Shown one piece after another: positions 1-11,131 of a stretch of DNA of 64,000 nt; the stretch's first letter is position 1, and the number at the start of each line of letters is the position of its first letter. A program made the position numbers and the translations under genes. Below the pieces are notes generated by a model, which had not been told where the DNA came from, ran no database searches, and was given only the letters and a program-made list of their open reading frames with translations. Origin of the DNA: Plazaster borealis (taxonomy: Eukaryota; Echinodermata; Asteroidea; Forcipulatida; Labidiasteridae); NCBI GenBank assembly GCA_021014325.1, contig CM037463.1, forward strand, positions 3,901,001 to 3,965,000. Reading direction: 5' to 3'.

Positions 1-554
1 TGCTGGCTTTAAACAAGCTAGACTTGTTGCTGTAATTCTTAATTGTGTATTGTGTATTCATTGCCTCTGTTGACTCTAGTCTTGGCCTTGGTGCCCCTTC
101 AAAAGTTTCCCATAGACTTTAAGATTTTCCAATGGAAGTGCCCTTTGCAAAATGAGAATTGCCTTGCCCTCTCAAAGATGAAATTCCAGTCCTGGTCTAA
201 GTAATGCTTTGATACTCAACAGAATTGAAAGATATTTAACATCTTTGATTTTCTTTTTTGTTTAATTAATGATTTTTGATACAGAGTGAGGTAGGCCTAC
301 TGTTATCCAATTGATATTTAACAAGACCAATAGACTTATTTGGTCCTGAGTTTACAGGCGCGAGGCTAACATAATCCTGAGATTACAGGCCCTAGGCTGA
401 ACATCGCTGGTCTCTGGCCTGTGGTCCAGTGTAAATTTTGAGCCCTGAATATATTGTTAATATTTATAATGAAAAAGCTATTGCACCAAGCAATGGCATC
501 AACAGAATTGATCTGTTAGAGTTCCCGTTAACTAGATGTAAATCTGTAACTTAC

Positions 555-847
555 TGATCCTTGTTGGCTGAATCGAAATGCTGGTTCTGCTGAATATCAG
601 CATTCTGTATTCCTGCCTCAGTGTTGGGGGAACTTTCATCCAAAATCTGGCACACAAGCTCATCAAACAATCCAGATCTGTCAAGCAAATCATCCACGGC
701 AGATTCGCCAGTATCACCATGGCAATCCACAGGCACTTTCCTGTTTCCAGATGAGTGGTTGGCTCTGTGTGACTGATGCATCCAGTAGGGGCGGTTAAGG
801 CCCTGATGTCCCTCTAAAGTACCATTTGGTGGAAGCTGGCCATGTTC
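555..847 (-). CDS. Internal coding exon of the unrecognised left-edge gene
   Basis: A 293-nt minus-strand exon is flanked by a pyrimidine-rich ATTTTAG acceptor and a consensus A|GTAAGT donor. It is open in one frame for its whole length, entering in phase 0 and leaving in phase 2. The product starts EHGQLPPNG and is rich in His, Asn and Asp. It contains a leucine-rich acidic stretch (LLDRSGLFDELVCQILDE) and ends SANKD plus a split codon. No known domain is evident. Confidence 0.6.
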
Positions 848-3360
848 CTAAAATGATAGAGAGAATTTATGACTTGACCTTTACATGCAACACTTTTTTT
901 AAAGCAGAGTGCAGAAATTTGATTGATGTGACACAACAATTTAAACCTTTAATTTAAAGGGTGTGTACAACATTGGTAATTGCCAAAGACCTGTATCCAA
1001 ACTCGATGTGACCCAACATATACATGAAATAACAAACATGAAATAACAAAACCATTTTTACCAATGTTGTACACAGATTTGCACGTAACTCAAATGGTAT
1101 AAAGATGGTCATGGTAGAAAACTTCCCTTGAAATAGTTTTGCTTGAAATGCCATAGTTTTTACGAAATGAGTAAAATATTAGTATTTATCCTGCAGGATA
1201 AATTCCAATATTTGAAAACAAGTTAAAACACATAGGCCTAAGGGGGTTTTTCACTGTTTTCTCATGACTCCGAAGACCGATTTAGCTTAAACTTTCACAG
1301 TTTTTTTATTTCATATGTTGGGTCACATCGAGTTTGGATCCAGGTCTTTGGCAATTACCAATGTTGTACACACCCTTTAAACCTCAAAACTCGCCCATTA
1401 ATAAAACGAAAATGAGTTTTAGCATTTAAAATGTAGGAAAGACTTTTGATTCCAGATGTGACAATGGGAATCGTTATTTATCCATTAATGCATCATTAAA
1501 TCAATTGATTAGCATCATTCCAAAGAAGAATAAATCTACTGTGCTGTGTGCAGAAAACATAGCTCCAATAAAGTGCTGGCAGGATTTCTACACATTTTGC
1601 ACATGTTTTGATTAGGCTATCTTGAGGATGTCATCTCACTAGCGCAAATTCCAGTCCTGTAAAATTTCTAGCTTCCAAGCCCTGCGGTCTTGTGGATTTT
1701 GTCCCAAAATTCGAGCCCTGCATAATTGGGTTAGTAGAGCAGTAGACAGGGCTCCAATTTGGGGAGAAATTTCACAAGACCGCAGGGCTTGTTTGGCTCA
1801 AAATGTTTACTGGACCAGAATTTGTTTTAACAATTGACCAGAATTTAAATGAGCACAGTTTAACATTTGAACTGTTGAATTTGAACATTCTGAGAGAGGA
1901 TTTATTTGATTTTGTAATGTATTATGGGTAAGTATTCTTCAAAACTCAACAGAATTGAAAGTCAACATTTGAACAAAAACACAAGACTGCTGGACTTGTC
2001 CAGTCATGAGTTTACTGGCCCAATGCTAAAACCACTAGCCTCGGGCCTGCGATCTAGTGGAAATTTCTAGCCCTGGTAGAGACCTGAGCTTGCTGTTTGG
2101 AGACCTCCACTACTTAATCAGTTTTGTTCAATTATAGTGCTGTATTGCTGAAGCAAACTGGTTGGGTGTAAATAAACTAAACTGAACTGAGCTTCTGAAG
2201 TGAACTCTAAAAAAACCCACTACCTGTCGAAACACATACCCAGAGATTAGAAAGTCTAGATCTTGAAACCTTGTCGTGCCTTAATTTTTCAAATGAGGAC
2301 ATCTCATGATAATTGACATTAATAATTATTTGTAACATTAATTTGTTTGACATTTATTGTGTCACTGTCAGTTCACACTGACACTTCACTGGCCGCAGTT
2401 GACACACAGACATCATAGTTTATTTTTATCTGTATCTGTCAGGTATTGAAACAAACTAAACAGAATTAGGTAACAATGTATTTACAAACTTTCATCAATC
2501 ATATCTTGAATCATTCCAACTATTGCATGTAATTATATATACACTGTACATTACAATGAATGATAATTTAAAATGAATGGCATGTCATGGCCCAGAGGTT
2601 AAGTGACACCAGACTCAAGCTCTGGTGTTTCTGATCAGCAGAGTGGAGTTCGAGTCCCGGTCTTGACACTTGTGTTCTTAATTTAAGCGAGATACTTCAC
2701 CATTATTGCTTCATCTTTTGGATGGGACGTAAAGCCGTAACGTAAGTGTGTTGTAATGTGTAATGATACACGCATAAAAAAACAAACAGTAATGTTTTGT
2801 AGTAACACTTATCATTATCTGATTATGAGACTAGGGTAGGCCGGTTTGCCCGGTGTTTCAGGCATGGTTGGCAATTCCATGCGCACAACTGACCCTGCCT
2901 CCATGGGGAGTCCTTGGCTTGGAGAAATATAAAGTTCTATAATTAAGTAAAAGCAAGGTAGGCCCTACATAAATATGATTATAACTTTCAACTACAAATT
3001 ATAAATACATGTATACTCATGTTTTCTTGGAGTTGGACTCTTACCTGCATGCCTACACAGTCATGACACTGACATTTGTGGGTTGTGACTTGTTTCCAAA
3101 TAACCTAGATAATTTTTAGAAAGTAGACAAGACAAGTCTACTCTAATTCTAAAACTAAGAAGAGTAAGACAATCTACAAAATTTCGTAGCTGTTGTGTGG
3201 TTACAGAGCCAGGCATAGAAAAGGTACGACTGAGTCAGGTTTACTGACAATCGCCAATTATTATTATTTATCTACCTCCTCTGCCTGGGGCCTTTTCTGT
3301 TAGTGTTACTGTTAGTGTTCATTAACGTTGCTGACTCACACCACCAGCATGACCAGTCAT
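555..3360 (-). CDS. Unrecognised gene, 5' part (partial; continues off the left edge)
   Basis: I infer three exons on the minus strand. The first coding piece (3360-3340) is seven codons, beginning MTGHAGG and ending at a GTGAGT donor in phase 0. The second (3104-3045) is exactly 20 codons between a TAG acceptor and a GTAAGA donor and contains the Cys-rich stretch HKCQCHDCVGMQ. The third (847-555) runs from a TTTTAG acceptor to a GTAAGT donor, is open throughout and encodes about 97 residues, including an acidic helical-looking segment VDDLLDRSGLFDELVCQILD. The phases agree across all three exons (0, 0, then 2 out), which is the main support. The CXCXXC-like cluster could bind metal. I do not recognise the family. 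The third exon is the most secure and the first is the weakest. The gene lies downstream of DNAJC9 on the same strand, and its 3' exons lie outside the window. Confidence 0.5.
946..1380. mobile_element. Foldback MITE with about 60-bp inverted ends, TTAA-flanked
   Basis: The left end reads AAAGGGTGTGTACAACATTG and continues through GGTAATTGCCAAAGACCTG. The right end (about 1318-1379) is its reverse complement, finishing CAATGTTGTACACACCCTTT. TTAA flanks both sides. There is no transposase ORF, so it is non-autonomous. The GGTAATTGNCAAAGACC core and the TTAA flank relate it to the family at 38.6, 41.8, 42.5, 55.7 and 59.9 kb. Confidence 0.75.
2584..2945 (+). mobile_element. tRNA-Leu-derived SINE, near full length
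   Basis: The head is tRNA-like, with an A-box region at CAGAGGTTAAGTG, an anticodon arm CCAGACTCAAG as in tRNA-Leu(CAA), and a B box GAGTTCGAGTCCC. The body shares ATTATTGCTTC, GGATGGGACGTAAAGCCG and CCGGTGTTTC blocks with the copy at 9749. Internal polymerase III promoter elements are visible. It is degenerate and not an intact tRNA gene. Confidence 0.7.
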
Positions 3361-6300
3361 GCCACTCAGTATACACTACTGAGTGCTGGTCAGTACCGAC
3401 TCAGTTGACAGTTCGAGTTGTATTAATCTTTTTCAAAGGATAACTCCTTCATTTCAAATTTAAAACAAGCTTGTTGGTCTTGCAAAACTACTTACCATAA
3501 TTCTTGATTGTTCAAAATATCTAAACTGCAGTGTTTGCAGAAGCCTCAAATTTAGTCCTTGAAAAACACTGTTTACAAACATTCATTCATCACTCGTTCA
3601 TTGTCATCGTCCAAAATATTAATTATAGATAATGTATTGTGTGTATACGCTGTACATACATTAGGTGAATTGTATGCACACTTCTTGCGTCAAAATAACG
3701 TCTGGTATTTTTTAGAATTACTTATGTTTTCTATCGCTGACATGACTGGAAAAAAAACTGAAATGTTTGCCAGACACTAGTTTCCTAAATCCGCTGATAT
3801 CAAAATTACTTTGTTAGCAAAACATTTAGTTTGTCTTTATTTCTACAGAGCTTGTAATTTGTATTGGTGTCACAAACTATAAATAAATCATCATTTTACT
3901 TCTCGATTTGAGGGAGTAAGTTTGTAGAAACAGCTAAGCCACAGAATCGATTTTCGGTCGCGCAAAGGAGAGCCGTGATTGGTCAACAGTTATGTTAGTC
4001 TCCGATTCGTCACTATCGATCGTAGTCTTTTAAACAAGACACAACATGACTTTTTGTAAAGCTAATTAGTCTAAGATTCTGACTCAAATAATGATCGTTA
4101 ATTCATTTATATTCTAAAACTCAAAAATGTCCCTCTTCGTGTATTTGTTTTTACCTTTTTTTTAATGTGCAAAACTTTGCAAAAGGGAACAGCTGTATGT
4201 TAACTCTAGAGGGCGCTACATAGATCCCTTGTTGGACACGTTGAATCAGCCCCTACATGTACAATACAAACTTAAGATGACTCAATGGAATGCATATCAC
4301 AGTTTGGGGAAGAAAACACTGATTTAAATCCTCAAGTTAAGTTCCAATCCAAATTGCCAATGCTTTTACATTTCGACACCCCCCCCGCCTCCTCCCACAC
4401 TTTAGTTTGACCCGGCAACCAAAATTGTCAAATTCAGACATTAAATTCCGTCTTTTCTCTTGTTATCAAATTAAAAATAACATTGCAAAATTAACTAGTC
4501 TATTTTGACCCTTCCATTTTTTCGATTTGCTTTTTACATTGGCAAACTCACCCTGTCTAAACTCACTCTTGTTTACAAAGACACATTCCCTCAGAGATGA
4601 AGTAACTGCCTTGAAAATATTTCAAGGATTTGTTTTTTGTTTTATTATTCTTCTCTCTTTTTCACCTTTCAACCTTCAAGTTGTAATTTATTCATTTATT
4701 ATCATCAATATAATGTGAATGTAAAACAAGCAGTTTTATATCAATCCTCCATTTTTCTAATAATGCTAACACTGTCCGTACAAAAAAATGTAGGCCCAAC
4801 TGAATGTAGAAGAAAAAACACAACACAAACAAATTTGCCTAATCTGAATATTTTTGATAAACAATTTAAAAGAAATTAGTCCCTTTTTTCATATAAACAG
4901 ATAATCGATAAAATTGTGCACAAACGTCAGCACAAAATTAACATTTTGTATTTTCCTTCCTAATCCATGTACACTTCGTGCCCTCCAAACTTTACCAACT
5001 AATTTTTATTTAATTGTTTGGTTTATTTATGAAAAATCACCACACCCAAAAAACAAATTGATATTGAGCTACATTTGTCAATTTTTATTGTTAATATCAC
5101 AGTCCTGGAACTAAACCGAGATAATGATCCCATGGTTTCTGTTGCCCCTGATCTTGGCCTCGGTTTCCCTTTCAATTATTCCTAAAAAGTTATAGGATTT
5201 TTCGTTGGAAGTTTCCTTTGCAAAATCGAATTGGCTTTAATACCCCTTCAAAGATGAAATTCCAGGCCTGTCCAAGAGTCATTTGAACAAACGCATTCAT
5301 TAATAGAAAAATGTTTGTTTATGAATCAAACACAATAACAGTCTCTACATTAGCCTTTTTGATTATGGTGGACACTACAGGAGTGCACTGTTTGGTTTGG
5401 GTGCTTACAGACAAATTTACCCAAACCTAATAGTGTCAAAGTATTTTGTCCACTTTATCTCAAAATGGCTCAATGCCGAAAAGGCCTACTCTTCAACGTT
5501 AAAACTGCTGCCGACAGCAATAGCAGTTAACAAAAGTCCCTTGATTCACACAAGGCCTTATTTTGCACTTAGCTGATAACAAGTAGTCTTAGTGCAAGAC
5601 CTTCTCACTTTGATTTGTCACAAATTTGTGGATGATAGCGCCCTCACACGGGGAAACCTATGACAAATCAAAACAAGGTATCGGTAACAAGCAGTGAAAG
5701 CCTAGCGATCAGTAACACAAATCTACAATTGCAGCCAGTCCAGTATTCAAATGTATTGTCTGGTAGTTCAACCAGATCGCTCAGCAGGCCATTTGTCTTA
5801 AAGCATTACATATATATTGTTTAGCCACAATATTTCAGTGAACAAATGCATGATACAGGATTAATTGGACAGCCAACATGGGTCTATCCCAAATAGTAAG
5901 CTTATATTAGTGTTTCTTTCTCCAATCTAGGTTTATTACTTTCATTAATGTCCTAAGTTTTGGAGCCCTGCTTCATGTGTACAAGAATACTATGATGATA
6001 CCTCATTATTACTGTAAAATTTTAATCATTATTCTCTAAACCTTTTCGAGAAATCTTGCCAGGTCTTAAAGACCAGGTCACCTTGTTTACAAAAAGAGAG
6101 CATTCCCGGGCAATACCTGTCAGACTAAAACAACCTAACATTTTGTAAAGCAATTTCCAAACAAAATCAATTATTATATTTTTTATAAATAAATAAATGC
6201 TGAAACAGTTTTGAAAACGTGTCCCCTTTCTTCATATCGAAATTCGATAAAGATTGTAAACTGCAATCTTTAAAAAATGTAAGATTTTGTGTTTTCTTCA

Positions 6301-6574
6301 ATTGAGCTGTGTACACTTTGTTCCTACAGGAAGCTCTTAGCTCTATAGCGCGTTTGTAATCTCATGAGATACATCATCAAACAGCCTTATTTGTATGGAC
6401 TCCTGACTCCGTATTTGATGACCATCAGTTCACCAACAGTTTTTACATGTTAATATACATAGTCAGTCTCGAGTTTACACAATCGTTGTACATTAAATGC
6501 ACCATTCAGATTCATTAAAGGATGACGCCTTACTTAAGGTTTGGTACAAAATAAAGTCTCCATGCTTTCTCCAC
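2946..6574. other. Intergenic region between the left-edge gene and DNAJC9
   Basis: Besides the small exons at 3045-3104 and 3340-3360, I see no coding sequence here. About 3945-4025 is relatively CpG-rich and contains an ATTGGTCAAC (inverted CCAAT) motif at about 3978, so it may be the promoter of the minus-strand left-edge gene. 5345-5485 is a short foldback related to 11885-12030. The DNAJC9 3' UTR should occupy the right end, but no clear AATAAA was found just downstream of its stop. Confidence 0.4.
5340..5485. mobile_element. Short foldback MITE, copy 1
   Basis: The left end carries TTAGCCTTTTTGATTATGGT and the right end carries TTTATCTCAAAATGG followed by AAAAGGC, in partial inverted repeat. 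The middle contains GGTTTGGGTG and its inverse ACCCAAACC. The copy at 11885-12030 has the same organisation with better preserved arms (TGAGATATGGTGGACAC against GTGTCCGCCATATCTCA). It has no coding capacity. Confidence 0.6.
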
Positions 6575-9500
6575 TCATTTTGTCTTTGCTGTTTTACTCT
6601 TCTTGCCCTTCGATTTTGGCTTGCAGTACTTAGCCTCTAGTCCAGCCATAAAACTATCCATCTGTTGATCTCGAGACTGCTGTCTTTGTTTGATGAGTGC
6701 GGTCAGCGCATCGTCGCCGTTTTCCTCTCCGAGTCCCATCTCCTTGGCAAGATGCTCCGCCTCTGCAGCCTCTTGTTTTGCCTATTGATGACAAGAACCA
6801 AAAGAAACTAAGCATAAACGCAACCCCTTTTGTATCTAAGATCAGTGGTGTAACTTGGGGGGGGAGGGGCCACGGGGGCACGTGCCCCCCATTGATGTCC
6901 AAAGCATGGTTAAGGGCATTGCTTAAAGACACAAGTGTCAAGACCGGGACTCAAAACCCACACTCTGTAGACTTGGTTCCAAGTCTGTGATCGTGGTTTT
7001 TAGTCGTCCTGATAGCCGATACATTATTGGCTGAAACAGCGCCCTCTTGTGGATAAACCTCCGTCTTGAACCTACAATCACAGACTTGGGAACATTGTTC
7101 GTCGGTTTGTACACACCCTATGGCGAATTAGTCCAAAAGTGGACGGAACACTCTGATTGGTCAGAATCTCCGAGGCCCTTAATAAAATGCACATTCAAAC
7201 TTAACCGTTTATACCACATGGGATAATAGTAGGAAATACAACATTGATGCAGGTGTAACTAATCTGTCTCTGCTCGGTGATTCAACTTACAGTTTGGAAA
7301 CACAAAAAAACAAAGTGATTCAAGTTATTTTATTCAAAATACGTAAAAAACGTTGGGAAAATCTTTGGACGATACCATTCAAATCAAAGGTATCATAATT
7401 TTTTGTCTAGTAAGGATCAGGTTGTTTGTCAAGTTTATTTTTCAACATTTTGAGATTAAATCTTGTGTTATTTTATGTATAAATTATATATAGCGTACTG
7501 TACGTACAAAGTACTATCAAATAAAAGCAATGGCTCGATTTTACAGAAAATGCTGAAGCGATTTCATCCTATTTGGAATGGACGCAGCCAACGGGAGTTT
7601 TGTGTTCTCCTGATTGGTCATCTCTCTGGCATAGTGTTGTTATGTAAATGTCAGAGGTGAATAAATGAATATCCCGTATACACAAGAGGGTCAAGTCTGA
7701 GATTTCAAGTTAGAGCGCGTGATAGCAAATCTTGCGGGGGAATTCTGCATGGCTGATGCAGAGAAATAACCGCAAGCTCAGACTTGAAATCAAGTCTACA
7801 CACTCTGCTGACCAGAAACACCAGAGTTTGAGTCCAGTGCACTTGACTGCTCAGCCATGACAAACAACTTCTCATATTGGATCATGTGCTGAAAGTGAAT
7901 GCATTACGGTATAGTAACACAAGTGTAGAGCTAGTTCTGTCCTGAACAGAGTGCCGCCATGCACACCCCGTGCAGTTAAATGGTTTCAAATAGTTGGTAA
8001 ACAGTTGCAACTCGCTGGAAATAGCACCAAGGGTAGGAGGGTTAAATACCTTTTTCCTCCGTCCAGTTTTCTGTTTCTTATTCTCCTTTGTGAATGCTTG
8101 ATACTCTGGCAGCTCTCCCTCGTTGATTAAATCAGTTAGAATCTCGGCGAATCTTGGTTCGTCGTCTACTGTGCAGCATAAGACATTCTCCAGTATCTGC
8201 TCCATATCCCCTTCATACTCCATGTAAGAGGCCTTCAGATCGTCCAGCTCTTCCTCTGAACCTGCCAATGTACAAGTTCAATTAAATTTTGAGTTGAACA
8301 AAGAAAAACTGACCAGAGGTGGACCTGAACTTGTGACCTCGGGATGAACGTGCCGGTGTGGCATGAGATTCTGTACCCCCGGAGATTCTGTCCCCCCATA
8401 TGGTGAACTGTGTACAAACTTCTTCTGATAGCGCCCTCTTTTGAATCATCCTCCTCCAACTCATGTAATTTTCCCATGGGGGACGGTATCTCCGGGGGAC
8501 AGATTTCCCAAGGACACCGGCGCTCCACCAACTGAGCTATCTAGCTCTAATGTTGGCGGTCACCCTATTTTTGTGCCCTATTTTTGTTCAATATCTTTGT
8601 TCGGGGGTGCCAGTCAGAAGCCATTCAACCCATAACTGCTGTATAGCCAGGGATCACACCCAAGTTTACAATACAACATGGGAAGCGGCAGCAGAGGGGT
8701 CACCTTAAGGGATGCAACTCTTTATTTCAAATATCAAGTAATAAACCACTAGAGAAACTGACTGGGTAAATTTGAAGTTTAATTTAATAATACACTAAGA
8801 GTGCATTTCCAGTACAGAGCATGTAACCTGTGACATCACATGTTTACATAAGAGTCACAGAGCCTGGACTTCCTGCAGGCACAATTTGTACACAGCCCAA
8901 TGGAAGAAAACAAAACCTAACATTTCACGCCAAATACTGCTGATGAAATAGCCTATGTCATCAGCGATATTTACCACACAATCCTACCACCCAACATGGT
9001 TAGCAACGCCGTGTTGTTGAGCACTGTTCTTACCTTGGTACTTCTTCTCAAACTCTCGTATATCATTCACAGAAACTTTCTTGAATAAAATTCTCCAGTA
9101 GGTCGACCAGTCCTTGCTCTGTTCCGAGTCCGTCTCATCATCAACTTCACCTGATCACATTCATAAAAATGTATTGTTCATTAGTTTGATGTACTCAATA
9201 AAATCAATGTAGGAGAAAAGGGATCTCATTTCTTGTCTAGTACGGGCAAGGAAGTTCTTCATGAGAACATTTCTATGAAAACATTTCCAGGGGCATCAAG
9301 ACAATTTTTATTATTATTATATTTTTATGGTAATGAAACCACGGATGCCTCATACGTGAAATTAATCACTGTAGCTCGCAAGCCTAAGGAAACCTGTAGA
9401 CGAGGGTGCTTGCTATGTGAACCAGAAACACTGGGGTCAATCCCTACTCTTCCACAATAAGTGTTCTGGGTTTCTTTTAAGTGCACTACCAATGCTAGTA

Positions 9501-11131
9501 CACGGGACCTACGGCTTAATGCCCTAACCGAAGGACAAAGCAATTATGGAAAAGTATCTTGCTCAAGGACACAAGTGCCACGACCAGGACTTGAACCCAC
9601 ACTCTGCTGATCAGAAACACCAGAGCTTGAGTCTGGTGCTCTTAACCGCTCGGCCACAACACACCACAAGTCTGTGAAATCAGGGAAAAATCCTGAAAAA
9701 CTAATGACAAGCCTAACAAAATTAGAAAATGTAATGTATTGTGGAGTGTCATGGTCGATCGGTCAAGCCCGCCAGACTCAAGCTCTGGTGTTTCTGATCA
9801 GCAGAGTGTGGGTTCGAGTCGCTAAGCAAGACACTTAACCATTATTGCTTCGTCCTTCGGATGGGACGTAAAGCCGTTGGTCCCGTGTGTTGTGTAATGC
9901 ACGTAAAATAACCCAGTTACACTTTATCGCTAAGAGAAGGGGTTTGTCCTGGTGTTTCTGGCAGTAGCTGCTGAATGCGCCAAAGCACCTTGTAAACCCT
10001 TTACAAGGTGTTAGATAAAACTTCAAAAACTTGTCTGGAAATAAATGATGATAAGCGCTTTGAGAAGCCCGTAGATATAAGCGCAATATAAAAACTAGTT
10101 GTCATCATCATATCATTATGCACACCTGTCTCGTCATACAATGAACGGAGATTATCGTCACTCAAGACACGGTAGATTCTCCCCAATGCCTGGAACTTCT
10201 GGGTTGCAATTTCTTTCTCCTCATTGCTCACACGGTCAGGGTGGACCTTCAGAGACAGCTTGTAGTATCCTCTTTTCACTGTTAAAACAAATATAGAATT
10301 TAAAATATTGTTTTTATATTACAGGCAAGTTTTATGGAAGATTATAGTATCTTCCCCTGCAGTTCAGTGTCTCTTTCATCAAAGGTATGTTTTAGTGTAT
10401 ATTTGGTTTGCGGTAACACCATGTGTATATCTACTTTGACTTAGTAGTCTCCCGAATTCCGAAATTTACTCGTAGAATAAATAGCAAGACAAGTTCTCAA
10501 AGAACAAAATCTACACAAAGAGTTGCTTGCTAAGACATGTAAGATGGCATCCACTGCACATACACTTGAGCCCAATTCCCCATCATCAGATCTTGCGTCT
10601 TCGGTGCTCTTTCTTTGAACATATTCCAAGAACTTGACTCTGGCTCTTGGCAGATTGCATTGTACTGTCCTGACTGTCTCAGGTCTGTCCTTGCTATGGA
10701 CTGTGACAATATCATTGGCAAGGCAGTGGATGTTATGGACGAGTGCAGAACATCACTAGTCCACGTCTGTCTGTCTGTCACTGACTGTCACTCAGGCTAG
10801 TGACCGAAAACAGAGTATACAAAAACATCGAATATGATTGATTACGCCAGTGCAAAACATCAATTTGTCACTGTTCCTTGCTTTATGGTCAGTGTCAGAG
10901 CACAGCCAGGCGGGGTGCACATCCGGCACCACATAGTAAGTACAGACTACATCAAGTTATAAAGGGCAGGGAAAGCAGTGTCGACAACAGTCAAGTCAGT
11001 GTGTCATAACAATAACTAACATGGGATGATTGCCTACCTTCATTTTTCGATGCACCCTTCACCAAAGCCAATATCTCGTACAGGTTTCTTGTCTCAAAAA
11101 GCTCTTCACAGCTGTCGAGTAAACTAGACAT
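6575..11131 (-). CDS. DNAJC9: DnaJ homolog subfamily C member 9, complete, five exons
   Basis: Class C J-domain co-chaperone. In the known family it stimulates Hsp70 ATPase activity and also chaperones histones H3-H4 in the nucleus. Coding exons on the minus strand are 11131-11038, 10278-10126, 9150-9034, 8261-8050 and 6781-6575; all splice sites are GT-AG and the phases match (1, 1, 1, 0). The total is 783 nt, giving 260 residues, the same length as human DNAJC9 from memory. The N-terminus [20 protein letters not shown] aligns with the family start. The J domain spans about residues 15-82, with KVHPDRVS carrying the HPD loop. After it come the EDWxxYWRxLFKK-type segment, the [13 protein letters not shown] block, the CCTVDDEPR region and a basic tail ending AKTK. 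No frameshift or missing key residue is seen. Introns 2-4 contain SINE fragments. Confidence 0.96.
6840..6975. repeat. G-rich element fragment and SINE fragment in DNAJC9 intron 4
   Basis: 6846-6895 is a G-rich tract of the type seen at 43735-43885 (CACGTGCCCCCCATTGATG). About 6905-6972 matches the minus-strand head of the tRNA-Leu SINE family (CACAAGTGTCAAGACC, ACCCACACTCTG). Both are fragments. Confidence 0.45.
7785..7865 (-). mobile_element. tRNA-Leu SINE head fragment
   Basis: The sequence CACACTCTGCTGACCAGAAA followed by CACCAGAGTTTGAGTCC is the reverse complement of the SINE head seen at 2584 and 9749. It ends at GCTCAGCCATGAC, the complement of the element's first bases. Only the head remains. 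Confidence 0.6.
8495..8550 (-). mobile_element. tRNA-like SINE head of a second type
   Basis: On the minus strand this reads TAGCTCAGTTGGTGGAGCGC, a good tRNA A-box/D-arm, followed by CCGGTGTCC. No clean B box or acceptor stem was found, so it is a SINE head or degenerate pseudogene rather than a working tRNA. It sits in DNAJC9 intron 3. Confidence 0.45.
8815..8930. repeat. Dispersed repeat shared with 28220-28315
   Basis: This copy and 28220-28315 share long blocks in the same order, such as ACCTGTGACATCACATGTTT, CACAGAGCCTGGACT and CCAATGGAAGAAAACA (with minor differences). Their boundaries and class are unclear. One copy lies in DNAJC9 intron 3, the other in the 3' UTR of the next gene. 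Confidence 0.65.
9360..9662 (-). mobile_element. tRNA-Leu SINE, minus orientation, DNAJC9 intron 2
   Basis: The right end is the inverted SINE head (CTTGAACCCACACTCTGCTG, then CAGAGCTTGAGTCTGGTGCT and CGCTCGGCCAC). Leftward follow the body blocks TTGCTCAAGGACACAAGTG and TGCTAGTACACGGGACCTAC. The 3' end is a different tail (CCTGTAGACGAGGGTGCTTG) that recurs at 58330-58360. Confidence 0.75.
9749..10100 (+). mobile_element. tRNA-Leu SINE, plus orientation, DNAJC9 intron 2
   Basis: The head contains CGCCAGACTCAAGCTCTGGT and the B box GGGTTCGAGTC. The body carries CCTTCGGATGGGACGTAAAG and CCCGTGTGTTGTGTAATGCA. The tail ends AAGCGCTTTGAGAAGCC and TATAAGCGCAATATAAA, a form common in LINE-mobilised SINEs. 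It lies head-to-head with the copy at 9360-9662. Confidence 0.8.
10441..10535. repeat. Dispersed repeat shared with 22455-22540
   Basis: The blocks AGTCTCCCGAATTCCGAA and GCAAGACAAGTTCTCAAAGA are found here and again, in the same order and spacing, at 22455-22540. The near-identity over about 90 bases in otherwise unrelated surroundings indicates a mobile or conserved repeat; its type is unknown. Confidence 0.65.

Larger units (their letters stand above)
66..2075. repeat. Dispersed repeats and foldbacks of the left edge
   Basis: Apart from the exon at 555-847, this stretch is repetitive. 66-200 resembles 5140-5278 in the same orientation (both share GATGAAATTCCAG and neighbouring blocks). 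320-450 resembles 1980-2070 (GAGTTTAC, GGCC, AGCCCTG blocks). 1677-1791 is a foldback whose arms read AAGCCCTGCGGTCTTGTG and its reverse complement. All of these look like degenerate non-autonomous transposon debris; no other coding potential is seen. Confidence 0.5.

Noticed and set aside
2600..2665. Candidate functional tRNA-Leu(CAA)
   Set aside because: A and B boxes are present but the acceptor stem does not pair, and a conserved SINE body follows; repeated copies have the same body.
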